A stretch of 64,000 nucleotides of DNA from COE1 sp964445375 (GCA_964445375.1 CAYUKO010000001.1:9535-73534); one strand, 5' to 3'; positions 17,414 to 27,345 are shown, counted from the first letter of the stretch. The notes: generated from the sequence alone by a model not told the origin. Program-made: numbers and translations.

Positions 17414-18145
17414 CTATTTCTTACTCAACCTCTCATATATCCGGCTCTTTATCATTATAAAATAATATTTCTTCTTCGACATGTATCCGCGCTCATATCG
17501 TATAGTTGCATTCTCACGCACACCAATCTGACTGCTTGACATTCCACCAAGCTGAAAATTAGATAATACCTGATAAACTGGCGTAAATACTACTTTCTTA
17601 GATTCATAAAAACGAAGCATCAAGTCATAATCTGCTGCGGAGCGGTATTTTAAATCAAATACACCAAGCTCTCTATAAGTATCCTTTGTAACGAAACAGG
17701 TTGGATGGGTAATCATCTGCTCTGAAAGGAAATCATGATGATAGATAAAGGTTGCTTTCTCCTTACCATTCAGATAAGTACGCTGCATGCCATAAACTAC
17801 TTCACATGGATTGCCTTGATAATGCTTCACAACTTGTTCCACTGTATCCTCTTCGTACCAGTCATCACTGTTTACAATACCTATTAATTTACCCTTTGCA
17901 AGTCCAATTCCCTTATTCATGGCATCATAGATGCCATTGTCCTTCTCTGAAATCAGAGTGAATTGCTCTGGTAATCTGCTTCGATGTTTCTCGATTATTT
18001 CTAATGTTCCATCCGTAGAGCCACCGTCTACAATGATATATTCTATGTTTTTATATGTTTGGTTTTCTATACATTCTAATGTCTTTTCAATTGTTTTTAC
18101 GCTATTATAGCATGGTGTCAGTACTGACACTAAGATTTCCTGCAT
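17414..18145 (-). CDS. GT2 glycosyltransferase (WcaA/WbyL-like)
   Basis: 243 residues, a compact GT-A enzyme without membrane helices. VDGGSTDGT at 39-47, then ISEKDNGIYDAMNKG (about 65-79) and NSDD at 92-95 carry the nucleotide and metal contacts; AADYDLMLRF near 180 is the C-terminal acidic region. This pattern is typical of colanic-acid-type GT2 proteins. The gene begins inside the end of the preceding GT4 gene (16-base overlap), suggesting coupled translation. Confidence 0.92.
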   Translation of the reverse strand: MQEILVSVLTPCYNSVKTIEKTLECIENQTYKNIEYIIVDGGSTDGTLEIIEKHRSRLPEQFTLISEKDNGIYDAMNKGIGLAKGKLIGIVNSDDWYEEDTVEQVVKHYQGNPCEVVYGMQRTYLNGKEKATFIYHHDFLSEQMITHPTCFVTKDTYRELGVFDLKYRSAADYDLMLRFYESKKVVFTPVYQVLSNFQLGGMSSSQIGVRENATIRYERGYMSKKKYYFIMIKSRIYERLSKK

Positions 18146-19311
18146 ACAATCTCTTCCTCATATACTCTCTCTAACTGCTCTGCAATCGCTCTATAAGAAA
18201 ACTTCTCTTCTACATAAGCTGCTATTCTTTGCGGCTCATACGGTGAATCCGGCTGCCCTATTGTCAGGATCATTTTCTCTAATGCCTGCACGAGTTCTTC
18301 TTCCTGTTCCGGCTGAATCAGTATTCCATTAAAGTCGTGGACAAAGTCATCCGGTCCGCCATTTGCCACAGCAATGACCGGCTTACCACAGGCAAAGGCT
18401 TCAATATACACGACACCAAACGTCTCATATCGGCTTGGCAATACAAAGCAATCACACAGCTGCATCTGCTCTACCACTTGTGAACGTTGTAATGCTCCAA
18501 GAAATTCTACACTTTCTGTAACCTTGTATTCTTTTGTCCATTCTACTACTTTTTCCTGTGCTTTTCCACCACCACCGACAATAAGTCTTGCCTGTGGGTG
18601 TTTGGGTGCAATCCTTGCCCATGCTTTGATTAGAATGTCCATTCCCTTTTTATAAAGCTGTGCTTCCTCTTCCATGTAGCAAACGGTCAGAAATCTGCAA
18701 CCATCATTCCTGTGCCCGGTTACCTTAAACTGTTCACAATCCACTACATTTCCGATTACTTCGATATTATCCGTATATTCCTCTAACAGCTTTGCAAATG
18801 CTCTGCTGACACAGATTACTTTGGATGCTTTCTGAAAAACTTGCGTAATCACAGCATGATTTACAGCGCTGATTGTATCCTTATGGAGTTGGAAAAGCGT
18901 TGCATGCTCAGTAATCACATAAGGAACCTTTACCTTTTCTGAAAGTTTCATAGCTGCATATCCTGCCCAGACACAACAATGAGCATGGATGATATCCACG
19001 CTTTGATTCTGCATATGCTTCTTCCAAAGCATTTCGATGCCCTTGGCAAATGCTTCTTTATGCCCTTCTATACCATGCTTCATCGGACAAAAGCTTTTGC
19101 CGCGATATATCTGTATTCCCTGTATCTGGGATGCGGTCTGTTCTTCATAAATAAGCCATTCTTTCGCACATTTTACAGAATAGGTATCACAATAAAGAAT
19201 CGTTACCTGATGTCCTGCTCTTCTAAGAGCCTTTGCCTGATCCAGAAAGAAGCTGCCTAACGTTGGTCTGCTCTTTGTCTGGAAAAATGCCGGAATAATT
19301 ACAATGTTCAT
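18130..19311 (-). CDS. GT4 glycosyltransferase
   Basis: 393 residues from MNIVIIPAFFQ. GT-B fold: the N-terminal domain includes DIIHAHCCVWAG near 110, and the C-terminal domain has the E-seven-E motif as ETFGVVYIE followed by GKPVIA and NGGPDDFV. An alternative ATG four codons earlier overlaps the polymerase stop as ATGA, but GAGG lies six bases before the chosen ATG. Donor unknown. Located between the Wzy-like gene and a GT2. Confidence 0.92.
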   Translation of the reverse strand: MNIVIIPAFFQTKSRPTLGSFFLDQAKALRRAGHQVTILYCDTYSVKCAKEWLIYEEQTASQIQGIQIYRGKSFCPMKHGIEGHKEAFAKGIEMLWKKHMQNQSVDIIHAHCCVWAGYAAMKLSEKVKVPYVITEHATLFQLHKDTISAVNHAVITQVFQKASKVICVSRAFAKLLEEYTDNIEVIGNVVDCEQFKVTGHRNDGCRFLTVCYMEEEAQLYKKGMDILIKAWARIAPKHPQARLIVGGGGKAQEKVVEWTKEYKVTESVEFLGALQRSQVVEQMQLCDCFVLPSRYETFGVVYIEAFACGKPVIAVANGGPDDFVHDFNGILIQPEQEEELVQALEKMILTIGQPDSPYEPQRIAAYVEEKFSYRAIAEQLERVYEEEIVCRKS

Positions 19312-19319
19312 ATTTGACC

Positions 19320-20492
19320 TCATTCTCTATGCTTTCCTAACAATGTTTTTACTTGCCAAAAATATCCTTCCGGCTCCTGTCGTTCTGCAAATGGCTGATA
19401 CCAGTAATATCCCATACATACCAGAAGATAATTTCTAAGTAAATAAACGGAAACAAAATGTGCCTCCATCAGGTTATAAATCGAAAATGCCACAATCATA
19501 ACCAGTAACACATAATCCTTATGTTTCCAGCTCTGCCAGATTAGATACAGATGCATAAGTCCATACAGTATTCCAGGTATAATTCCATACCAGTAAAATG
19601 CTCTTACAAAGCCGGCATCAAAATACATCTCATTCTCAGGTGCCGCAAAAAGCTTCCAGTTCTGAAGTCTTGCAGCCTCGACCTCATAGCAACGTTCATA
19701 TCGTCCATTTAATACTTTGTCCAACTTATACATAAAGGTACTACTGTCATTCCAACCATTTCCCATATAAGCTCCAAGTATCGAAAAAGCAATACAAACA
19801 AGCACTACAAATGCTCCTGCAATGTAAACCCATGAGCTCTTTTGTAAAAGTGGGATATACCGAAGCACTACTACTCCTAAAATCGTTACTGTTGCAAGCA
19901 GCATTCCCGTATTAGAATCTGACAACAGGTAAGTACCAATATTAATTATCATCAACAACAGATAATGATACCACTTCATAGAATCCGCATATAGGTACAT
20001 AGCAAGCGTGATAACCATCCAGATCATACAATGCAATGCATTTGGGTGACCCATTCCAAGCGTATATCTTGTTTCAATGGCTTCTCTTCCATAATCTGCC
20101 GTAACAGATATTGCACCGTAAATTCCAGTCACCGATAACAAAATCAGTACTATACAGCCAATCATGGTTACATAGAAGATAACTTTGATATTCTTCTTGA
20201 GGGAAATGTTCTTGCAGGAAGCCACAAACACAACGGCACGTACTGCTTCATCCTTTTCATTGATGAAATACGAACATGCTGCAAGCAATCCGACAATCAA
20301 TATGCAACTCCATTCCTTCATGGAATATTTTGTTGTAATAATTTTGATTCCAAATAATAAAAAGGTAATTCGAAACAACTGACTTTCACATGGATTGAGA
20401 TATGCACTTTTGTCCACAATCACAATCACAAGTTCTATAAATAATGCTATCCAGAAGCATATCTCACCTATTCTTTTTGCTTTCGCTTCCAT
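19320..20492 (-). CDS. Wzy-like polysaccharide polymerase
   Basis: 390 residues, about ten membrane segments. YTLGMGHPNALHCMIW (about 143-158) and LSDSNTGML (about 190-198) are hallmarks of a Firmicute O-antigen/EPS polymerase family. A polar loop near 230-275 contains ARLQNW and the FDAGFVR region. It is expected to join repeat units on the outer face of the membrane after flipping. Function is assigned by topology and these motifs only. Its start overlaps the end of the PTPS-related gene by 25 bases. Confidence 0.82.
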   Translation of the reverse strand: MEAKAKRIGEICFWIALFIELVIVIVDKSAYLNPCESQLFRITFLLFGIKIITTKYSMKEWSCILIVGLLAACSYFINEKDEAVRAVVFVASCKNISLKKNIKVIFYVTMIGCIVLILLSVTGIYGAISVTADYGREAIETRYTLGMGHPNALHCMIWMVITLAMYLYADSMKWYHYLLLMIINIGTYLLSDSNTGMLLATVTILGVVVLRYIPLLQKSSWVYIAGAFVVLVCIAFSILGAYMGNGWNDSSTFMYKLDKVLNGRYERCYEVEAARLQNWKLFAAPENEMYFDAGFVRAFYWYGIIPGILYGLMHLYLIWQSWKHKDYVLLVMIVAFSIYNLMEAHFVSVYLLRNYLLVCMGYYWYQPFAERQEPEGYFWQVKTLLGKHRE

Positions 20493-22216
20493 GCTAGTCC
20501 TCCCTTACTAAAGCCGTACCACATCACGATGCCTACTGAAATGACAGAAACCAGTTCTGCCACTCTCCAATACCAAGGCTCCAAAAACGCTACCTTAATA
20601 TCACAATCCATACCCGCATCCAATTCTACGCTTACTACATTGTTCTGTCCGGCTGAAATCTCCATTGGAAGGCATGTACCGTCTGCCAATGTTGCCGTTG
20701 CCTGATAACCATCATAATACAAAAGAGGTAACTCTACGCATCCTGTATTCTCTTTGGTATTCTTACCATGGAATTCTATGGTTGTTCCTGTCTTCGTATA
20801 ATCAGACACTTCTATACCTTCTGTAATAGCAAGATTGTCCTTCGTTAAATCATCTAACACTGTATTAACAAGTAAATATTCTTCTCCGGATGCAACAAAG
20901 CTATCCATATCGGCAGCAGAATGAATCTGGATACGCTCGCCACGATTGAACAGATCTACCATAAAATATCCTGCTGATGGGGACATCACAAGCATGACGC
21001 ATGCTGCCAATACGACAGCTTTCTTCTGCCCATACTGCTTCCATATATAAGAAACAACTGCACACCAAAGTAATGCAAGCACTGCAGTCGCAACTCCGGT
21101 AAAACGCCATGGAAACTGAATCTTAACAATCACATACTGAAAAATCTTTGCAACTCTGCATAAAAAATCCCATGGGAAATAAATCGTACTCATCCCCACC
21201 ATTGCCAAACCAAACAAGGCAGCCGTCATTGCAATTCTTTGATTTCTCTTTTCCTCCTTTGTTCGATAGCCAAGGAAAAACAAACCCAAAAACGCCGGTA
21301 CAGCGAGTATAAGTCCAAGTCCTGCTCCCTGTGCAAAATCGCCCTGTGTTCCTGCACTCAAATCAAGACTTTGTCCGATAGCATTATCAAACAAAGCAAA
21401 TACCTGCGATAAAAATACACCCTGACGTTGAATCAGTATATCATTATTGCGAATACTGTTTATGTTGAATTCTCCACACAACATATAGTCCAGAAATGGC
21501 ACTAAAAACCATGCACTTAAACCAACTGCAACAGCTACTGCCTTTCCCCCTGCAAGCAGGACTTCTTTACAGAACACTCGCTTACAGTAAAGAACAACAA
21601 CTCCTACAAGTACCATGCATGCAATTTCCGCTGTCAGTATATGACTCTGTAAGATACATGCCATACTAACTCCTAGAATAATTGAACCTTTTTTCAGATT
21701 TTCCTTCTTTTTCTCCTCATCAAGCAGCAATACACATGCATAGATCAAAAGAGGCAGGAACATCATTCCCGTATATTCGCCTACTGCACCTCTCGTATAG
21801 AGATTGACAAGGTGATAGGCAGACATACTATATAAGAAACCTCCAAATACTCCTATATATTCGTTCTTGAAAATCTTGCCAAAGCTATAGCCTGCAATTG
21901 TTATCGTTGCTATATTGCAGATAATAACATAGCCTTTATAAGCATTTTGCAGGGAAAAGCCAAGCAGTCTTAAAATAGCTGCCAGATATACAAATAAATC
22001 GCCATAAAATACGGACACCGAATATCCATAATCATCATACCAAACCGGCTGAATCTTAACCGGGAACTGTCCATTTCTCATCCCTTGTGCCAATCCTTCG
22101 ATACGCATCAAATGAAAATAAATATCATGGCCACGAATGAGGAAGTCATTCATGACCGGAATAGATACTGCTATGATAAAAATGATATATAATAAAATAC
22201 ACTTCTTGTTTTTCAT
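20468..22216 (-). CDS. PTPS-related/YfhO-like polytopic membrane protein
   Basis: 582 residues. After the first membrane helix comes GHDIYFHLMRIEGL (29-42), then ANGxFP-like GQFPVKIQP and a YGYSVSVFYGD block, the signature of the family called 6-pyruvoyl-tetrahydropterin synthase-related membrane proteins. These resemble GT-C transferases in layout: a charged first outer loop, about ten helices, then a soluble domain (about 435-550) and a last helix. The family's reaction is not established; a polyprenyl-phosphate-sugar-dependent transfer outside the membrane is a reasonable guess. Confidence 0.82.
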   Translation of the reverse strand: MKNKKCILLYIIFIIAVSIPVMNDFLIRGHDIYFHLMRIEGLAQGMRNGQFPVKIQPVWYDDYGYSVSVFYGDLFVYLAAILRLLGFSLQNAYKGYVIICNIATITIAGYSFGKIFKNEYIGVFGGFLYSMSAYHLVNLYTRGAVGEYTGMMFLPLLIYACVLLLDEEKKKENLKKGSIILGVSMACILQSHILTAEIACMVLVGVVVLYCKRVFCKEVLLAGGKAVAVAVGLSAWFLVPFLDYMLCGEFNINSIRNNDILIQRQGVFLSQVFALFDNAIGQSLDLSAGTQGDFAQGAGLGLILAVPAFLGLFFLGYRTKEEKRNQRIAMTAALFGLAMVGMSTIYFPWDFLCRVAKIFQYVIVKIQFPWRFTGVATAVLALLWCAVVSYIWKQYGQKKAVVLAACVMLVMSPSAGYFMVDLFNRGERIQIHSAADMDSFVASGEEYLLVNTVLDDLTKDNLAITEGIEVSDYTKTGTTIEFHGKNTKENTGCVELPLLYYDGYQATATLADGTCLPMEISAGQNNVVSVELDAGMDCDIKVAFLEPWYWRVAELVSVISVGIVMWYGFSKGGLAWKRKQKE

Positions 22217-22228
22217 TGTCTTATTCTC

Positions 22229-23185
22229 TTATTGTTTTCTCATGCGCTGGATTCTGGCATTTACAAAGCATTTTACTGTTTCCTTCTGCTCTGCAAACCA
22301 CTTCTTCCAATACATTCCGCTGTCAATTCCAAGTGTCTTTGCTTCCTGTAATCCCTTGTGATACTTAATCACAAACTGCTCCGTAAAATAGGCTCTACAA
22401 TTTGCACTCTCCTGCAAATGATACTTTGTATACATATAACGATAATCGTTATAAATACGCATGTCCTTCTCTGCAAAGGTTTCTGTATACTGATTCTCAT
22501 GAACACCAACGCAAATAAGCGGTTGGGTAGTATATGCAAACTTTTCGCTCTTTCTAAGCAGTTCAAAATACAAAAACATGTCCGATGCCCAATTACTCTT
22601 CTCATCAAAAAGGGAAAGTTCCTTGCCCCTTCGATAAATACTCGCACTTGGCGTTCCTATCTCATTGCCAAGGAACAGATTTCGATAATCCTGTTCCAGT
22701 CTGGTGATAAATTCTGCCGATGCATGACGATCATAAGAGTCCTTTACATTCTCTTTGGTAAGATGCTTTACCCCTTCTGCATCAGAACCAGCCAGCATGA
22801 CCTGTCTGCTGCCGCAAAATGCAAGCATAGCATCCGGATTCTCGTCCAGCATAGCAACAAATGCGCCAAGACTCTTACTATCCGTAAACCAGTCATCACT
22901 GAACATGATCTTAATATACTCTCCGGTTGCCATCTTAACAGCAGCATTCCAGTTGATAATATGCCCTAATCGCTTTTCATTATGAACATATCGGATTTGT
23001 TCTGTGCCATACTGTTTCTGATAGCCCTTTACCACCATTGCAATTTCTTCATTCGTGGAGTCATCTGATATATTTATTTCAAAATCTTTGTATTCCTGCT
23101 CATATATGGACTCTAACAAATGCTTCACCTCATCTGCATTGTTGTATGACGGAATACATATTGATACCTTTGGCATGTTTCTCAT
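22229..23185 (-). CDS. GT2 glycosyltransferase
   Basis: 318 residues. Starts MRNMPKVSICIPSYNN with the first strand of the GT-A fold; SDDST at 40-44 and FSDDW at 95-99 provide the nucleotide and metal contacts. The C-terminal 90 residues are helical and family-specific. The first ATG overlaps the preceding stop (ATGA) but has AAGG immediately adjacent; the ATG three codons later has better spacing and may be the true start. No sugar assignment possible. Confidence 0.88.
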   Translation of the reverse strand: MRNMPKVSICIPSYNNADEVKHLLESIYEQEYKDFEINISDDSTNEEIAMVVKGYQKQYGTEQIRYVHNEKRLGHIINWNAAVKMATGEYIKIMFSDDWFTDSKSLGAFVAMLDENPDAMLAFCGSRQVMLAGSDAEGVKHLTKENVKDSYDRHASAEFITRLEQDYRNLFLGNEIGTPSASIYRRGKELSLFDEKSNWASDMFLYFELLRKSEKFAYTTQPLICVGVHENQYTETFAEKDMRIYNDYRYMYTKYHLQESANCRAYFTEQFVIKYHKGLQEAKTLGIDSGMYWKKWFAEQKETVKCFVNARIQRMRKQ

Positions 23186-23991
23186 CCTTTTAGCTTATTC
23201 ATTACGCGGTATACCAATTTTCCAAGCTTACTTCTGCGCCATTTCAATTCCTTTAACGATTCCACATTCATTCTATGAGAGTCAATAATCTGTGGAAATG
23301 TACTTCTTTCTTCCACATCTTTCTCATAATGATTTACTAATCCGAACTGCGATGGATCTCGAAAACGCTTTAGCTTGTACTTTTTTATCATCAATGACCA
23401 TACTGCCTGATCATGTCTGTGTACTACAAAATCATCATAATCAGGCTGCCCTAATGTATTTTCCTTCTCAGTTATGATTCTTGGATCCTGCGCATATTCC
23501 AGGTCTTCCCTTAAAAACTTTTCCACAAAAGGAGACTTTTTCATGACTACATATCCACCAATTGACTGTGGTGTATCGGTATATTCTGTGGAATCACATC
23601 CCATCAGAATAAGAGCATCTCTTTTATTGTATTTTCTCTCCAGCATCTCAAGTTCAAGCGAAAATACCATCAAATCAACCTGTTCCTTTTCCATACAGTC
23701 AATCAGATATTGAATCTTATTCACATACACGGAACCTGCATCCGTATAAATAAGGTAATCGCCTTCCTTCAATTCCTGATATGCTTTATTTAGGAAATAA
23801 GGTTTCCAGAGATAATAGCCATTGCCCTTCTTAGCCGATAAAATCTCTTTATTCTTCTCCTTAAATTCCTCATCCATATCCTTTGGCGTATAACCGATTA
23901 CCTTATCTGCACCCCATTGAAGAGCCGTTTCCAGATTCAGCTTCTGTGCTTTTTGAAAGCCTTCATTTGCATAGTTAATTGCAATAATCAT
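23182..23991 (-). CDS. Putative glycosyltransferase, uncharacterised GYYLWKP/DAGS family
   Basis: 269 residues from MIIAINYANEGF. GYYLWKPY at 58-65, a metal-site-like YTDAGS at 82-87 (where GT8-type enzymes have DxD) and HRHDQAVWSLM near 207-217 form a recurring set seen in polysaccharide-locus proteins annotated only as hypothetical. The layout (nucleotide-binding first half, acidic strand end, HDQ motif) resembles a GT-A retaining transferase. Start choice: the frame extends six codons further upstream into the GT17 gene, but GAGG stands eight bases before this ATG. Neighbours on both sides are transferases. Confidence 0.75.
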   Translation of the reverse strand: MIIAINYANEGFQKAQKLNLETALQWGADKVIGYTPKDMDEEFKEKNKEILSAKKGNGYYLWKPYFLNKAYQELKEGDYLIYTDAGSVYVNKIQYLIDCMEKEQVDLMVFSLELEMLERKYNKRDALILMGCDSTEYTDTPQSIGGYVVMKKSPFVEKFLREDLEYAQDPRIITEKENTLGQPDYDDFVVHRHDQAVWSLMIKKYKLKRFRDPSQFGLVNHYEKDVEERSTFPQIIDSHRMNVESLKELKWRRSKLGKLVYRVMNKLKG

Positions 23992-23995
23992 TCTT

Positions 23996-24949
23996 CTATC
24001 CTCTGCCAATCAGCTTTTTAACCAGTCTCTTTAGCCCAACCTCAACCTGATAACACACATTCTTACACGTTACCTTGATGTGTCTCAATGTCTTCTCGAC
24101 TGGCTTTTCTTCTTGCATAATCAGATAAGAAAGCTCTTTCTGATTCTCTCTGATATAAACCGGGAAACTCTCATCTATCTCACAACGAATGAACTTTGCA
24201 TCCCTTCCGAAGATATCCTTACCATCCTTAATCTGGTCTGTTACATTGGACAAGACATGCCTGGAATTATACTCCTGATGCGCAGCAGAAATTACCTTCT
24301 CTTGCACACGCTTCTTGATATCCTTTTCTCCTTTGCCACCCATGTAGCCAAAGTGCCAGCCGCCGTCTTCCACACGAATACCGATTTCCTTACGCTCAGG
24401 GAAACGAAGTTCTCCAAGCTGTAAGTTCTGCTCACGAAGAAGCTTATAGCTGCACATCTTCGTTCCTATCCACTTCTTTCGCTCTACACCTTCAAATTCC
24501 CCTGCATAAGACAAAAGATTGCCAGATACTTCTTCCATATTGAGATAACAGTAGAATAAACGCTGCGCAAAATGATAAATCTTATCCTCTTGAAAATCCT
24601 TTAAAATTTCTTTGATTTTCTCTGGATTTGGGATTTCGTCTAAATCACTGAAAATGATAATATCATCATCCGTACAGTCCTTTAATCCTCTTGTTACCGC
24701 ATTTTTCTGGAATGTATCGCGGTCATGGGTATCGCCTTGTGGTGTATCATCCACAACGACATGAATAATCTTGTCGGCAAATTCTGCAAACATTTCCTTA
24801 TTTTCTTCATAATAAAGAGGCTTCTTAAGTCCTGAAAAAGTCTCTGTTGCCTCGCTGATAACGAACTTATCAACAATAGGACTCATAACATGAAGCCTGA
24901 TTTTAAGCATATCTAATTCATTAAAAAATTGAAAACAATCGTATACCAT
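23996..24949 (-). CDS. Glycosyltransferase family 17 (beta-1,4-GlcNAc transferase-like)
   Basis: 317 residues. MVYDCFQFFNELDML is the typical GT17 start, followed by ISEATETFSG (31-40), the metal site SDLDE at 101-105 with IPNPE, and WHFGYMGG near 208. Eukaryotic GT17 is the bisecting beta-1,4-N-acetylglucosaminyltransferase III; bacterial members are found in capsule and EPS loci. The last 25 residues are basic. Sits between the DUF5672 gene (four-base gap) and the uncharacterised transferase. Confidence 0.9.
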   Translation of the reverse strand: MVYDCFQFFNELDMLKIRLHVMSPIVDKFVISEATETFSGLKKPLYYEENKEMFAEFADKIIHVVVDDTPQGDTHDRDTFQKNAVTRGLKDCTDDDIIIFSDLDEIPNPEKIKEILKDFQEDKIYHFAQRLFYCYLNMEEVSGNLLSYAGEFEGVERKKWIGTKMCSYKLLREQNLQLGELRFPERKEIGIRVEDGGWHFGYMGGKGEKDIKKRVQEKVISAAHQEYNSRHVLSNVTDQIKDGKDIFGRDAKFIRCEIDESFPVYIRENQKELSYLIMQEEKPVEKTLRHIKVTCKNVCYQVEVGLKRLVKKLIGRG

Positions 24950-24953
24950 CTGA

Positions 24954-25709
24954 TTATCCCCTTCGTAATATTTTCCTTGCGACTGCTTTACAGCGCTCCT
25001 TTATGGTCGGTTTGATAAAATTCGGATACTGTGCATTGGTTCCTTCCCATTTATGAAAAGCAAACGGAGTAATTCCCTGCACTTCGGGGATCATCTGCTC
25101 ATGGCTGTAATACTTTGCTATTTCAAGTGGAGCAATCTGCATTCCTTCTGCTTCTAACAAGTGTCTTATCTTGCAGCAGATAAATCCGTCCTCATAGAAC
25201 CACATCTTTCCATAGGCATATTCTCCCTCCCATGGAACATTCGCAATTTTGGGAAAATCCATCAAGCGCTTACTACGAATTCCCGCGCTGTTTCCAACAC
25301 GGCAGATATTTCCATGGATATCACGATAAGTCGTGGTATCTCCATCCTTTGGCAACGGCCATGGTGCGCCAATGTAATCATAGTCTAAGAACTCATCCCG
25401 CCACATTTCCGGATGCACAACAAAACCATCTGCATGAACAATCAAAGCATAATCGGTCTTGATATGATCTCCTAGTTCATATACCATTTTGTAATTAAAA
25501 TCATCTATGTTCGTCAGCTTACTTGTATGACTGTAACGTATGGACTTTGGCAAGCCAAAAGGCTTCTTATGTGTAATCAATACGGCATCACCAAAATCAA
25601 TGCCACGCATGCTGTATTCCATTGCCTGAATCGTTGCCTTTACATTCACACTTGTCATTGCTACAAGTGTTACCTGTGGAAGCTGTAGTTTTTGTTTATT
25701 TTCTTTCAT
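24954..25709 (-). CDS. DUF5672 family protein, probable glycosyltransferase
   Basis: 251 residues. LPQVTLVAMTSVN at the start, then YALIVHADGFVVHPEMW (about 105-121) with an acidic HAD motif at the expected metal site, and YDYIGAPWP (about 128-136) followed by VGNSAGIRSKRLM (about 152-164), the defining DUF5672 run. C-terminal FAFHKWEG is also typical. Members are GT-A-like and are always found with other glycosyltransferases, but no reaction is established. Adjacent to GT17, and separated from GT11/GT14 by the AAA-ATPase-like gene. Confidence 0.85.
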   Translation of the reverse strand: MKENKQKLQLPQVTLVAMTSVNVKATIQAMEYSMRGIDFGDAVLITHKKPFGLPKSIRYSHTSKLTNIDDFNYKMVYELGDHIKTDYALIVHADGFVVHPEMWRDEFLDYDYIGAPWPLPKDGDTTTYRDIHGNICRVGNSAGIRSKRLMDFPKIANVPWEGEYAYGKMWFYEDGFICCKIRHLLEAEGMQIAPLEIAKYYSHEQMIPEVQGITPFAFHKWEGTNAQYPNFIKPTIKERCKAVARKILRRG

Positions 25710-25739
25710 CCTACTAATTTATCCTTTAAATTTATATCT

Positions 25740-27326
25740 CTATTCTGCTAAATCAACATTCATTTGTTCTATGATACACTCGTGTTTCTTCGCATCTTTA
25801 TCATAGTTAATACCTACTAAGAGTAAATTGCCCTTATATTCCAAAAGACTCTCTGTATATTTCTTATCCTTTATCTGGGCAATTGCTCCCTGCACACTCT
25901 TATCATATTTTAATTCTATTACCATTGCAGGCTTATCTGCTGCTTTTGCTTTCGGGATAAATACAATATCAGCATAGCCTTTTCCTGTGGGCAGTTCACG
26001 AAATACAGAATAATACTCTCTTGCTGCATAAAATGCCAGTGAAATCGTATAACTGAGTGCATTCTCATCATTATATGTCAAAATAGAAGTCTCATAATGT
26101 GCCTTTTCCACACCCTTTGCAACCGCATTGGCATCCATTGCCCATGCGCTCTTCAACAAAGCTTCCGATTCCTTTACGGAACGGATGATTTCTCCCCATG
26201 AAGTATTCCTGATTGCTGTAATAAACTCTTTCGAAATCTCTTTATTCGGAATATAGACTTCTTCCTTTTCCCAATCATAGGCAAGGTAGCCCAAATGAAC
26301 AAGCAAGGTCAGAACATCTTCATAATTATGGAATGTTGTCATATCGTTGACAAAGCTTCTTACATCAATCTGTACATGTTCTCCTGCAAGCATTCGTATG
26401 ATAGCATCCTTCAATCCATCATAATTCATATCAATATATGTTCGTAATGCTTCAAATGTCTCGGTCTGATTCCAGTAAGTATCAAAAGCATTCGCAAGCA
26501 TTGCCCCCACAACTGACCTCGGATTATAAATGGATGCAACCTTCCCCAGATGATAACCATCATACCAAGTCTTTGTATCTTCAAAGCTCATTTCATATCG
26601 CTCGCACAACCCTTTTACTTCCTTTTCATTGAAGCCAAAATATCCGGCAAGCTGTCCTGCATTTGTCATAGAGTATTCCGTAAACATATTCAATGCAGAA
26701 TGTGTTCCATATTTCTTGATTGGCAGGATTCCTGTCATATAGGCAAGAGAGATGTATTCTTTATCTTTAAGCCAATTACGCAGAAAATCAAGATATTTTC
26801 CCTGTTCTTCCTTTTTGTCCTTGTATTCTCGGAAGATGCAGTCCCATTCGTCTACTAATATAACAAAATATCTTTCATTTCTTCTATAAACATCCTGCAT
26901 AACCCAAGACAACGAACTTTCATTTGTCTCATCTACGATATCCGGATATTTCTCTTTGAATTCTTTTATCACTCTTATTTCGAGCTGTTTTAACAATTCC
27001 TCAGAAGAATACGTTCTTCCAATGAATTCCGTCATATTAATACGAATCACATCATATTGATTCAAATGCTTCTTATAGCTCTTAGCCTTGCCAATTTCCA
27101 AATCTTTAAATAACTGATCCGAATCACTTTCTGCGTTATAATAAGCTGACAGCATTTTAATAGCCATCGACTTACCAAATCTTCTCGGTCGGCTGACACA
27201 GACAAATCTTTGTTCTGTATTTATCAAACGGTTCAACTGCTCGATAAGTCCTGTTTTGTCAACATATATCTCTGAATTAAGACTGTCTTGAAAACCTTTT
27301 GTCGTTGGATTTAAATAATATCCCAT
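25740..27326 (-). CDS. AAA-ATPase-like protein with C-terminal PD-(D/E)XK nuclease-like domain
   Basis: 528 residues. It opens with the family motif YYLNPTTKGF and YVDKTGLI. The phosphate loop is altered, SRPRRFGKSM at 45-54, and Walker B is ILVDEWD at 156-162. The C-terminal domain has D453 and the ELK motif at 471-473, the PD-(D/E)XK arrangement. This is the expanded AAA-ATPase-like/PDDEXK_9 family, abundant in Clostridia and Bacteroidetes and of unproven function, possibly mobile or defence-linked. It is the only gene here with no evident part in glycan synthesis. It stands co-directional between DUF5672 and GT11 with gaps of only 30 and 19 bases and no separate promoter that I can see. 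Confidence 0.9.
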   Translation of the reverse strand: MGYYLNPTTKGFQDSLNSEIYVDKTGLIEQLNRLINTEQRFVCVSRPRRFGKSMAIKMLSAYYNAESDSDQLFKDLEIGKAKSYKKHLNQYDVIRINMTEFIGRTYSSEELLKQLEIRVIKEFKEKYPDIVDETNESSLSWVMQDVYRRNERYFVILVDEWDCIFREYKDKKEEQGKYLDFLRNWLKDKEYISLAYMTGILPIKKYGTHSALNMFTEYSMTNAGQLAGYFGFNEKEVKGLCERYEMSFEDTKTWYDGYHLGKVASIYNPRSVVGAMLANAFDTYWNQTETFEALRTYIDMNYDGLKDAIIRMLAGEHVQIDVRSFVNDMTTFHNYEDVLTLLVHLGYLAYDWEKEEVYIPNKEISKEFITAIRNTSWGEIIRSVKESEALLKSAWAMDANAVAKGVEKAHYETSILTYNDENALSYTISLAFYAAREYYSVFRELPTGKGYADIVFIPKAKAADKPAMVIELKYDKSVQGAIAQIKDKKYTESLLEYKGNLLLVGINYDKDAKKHECIIEQMNVDLAE

Positions 27327-27345
27327 AGTCTGTGTCTCCTCCCTG

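Noticed and set aside
22358..22969. Plus-strand open frame of about 200 codons
   Set aside because: It lies wholly antisense to a well supported GT2 gene and its product is low in recognisable motifs.
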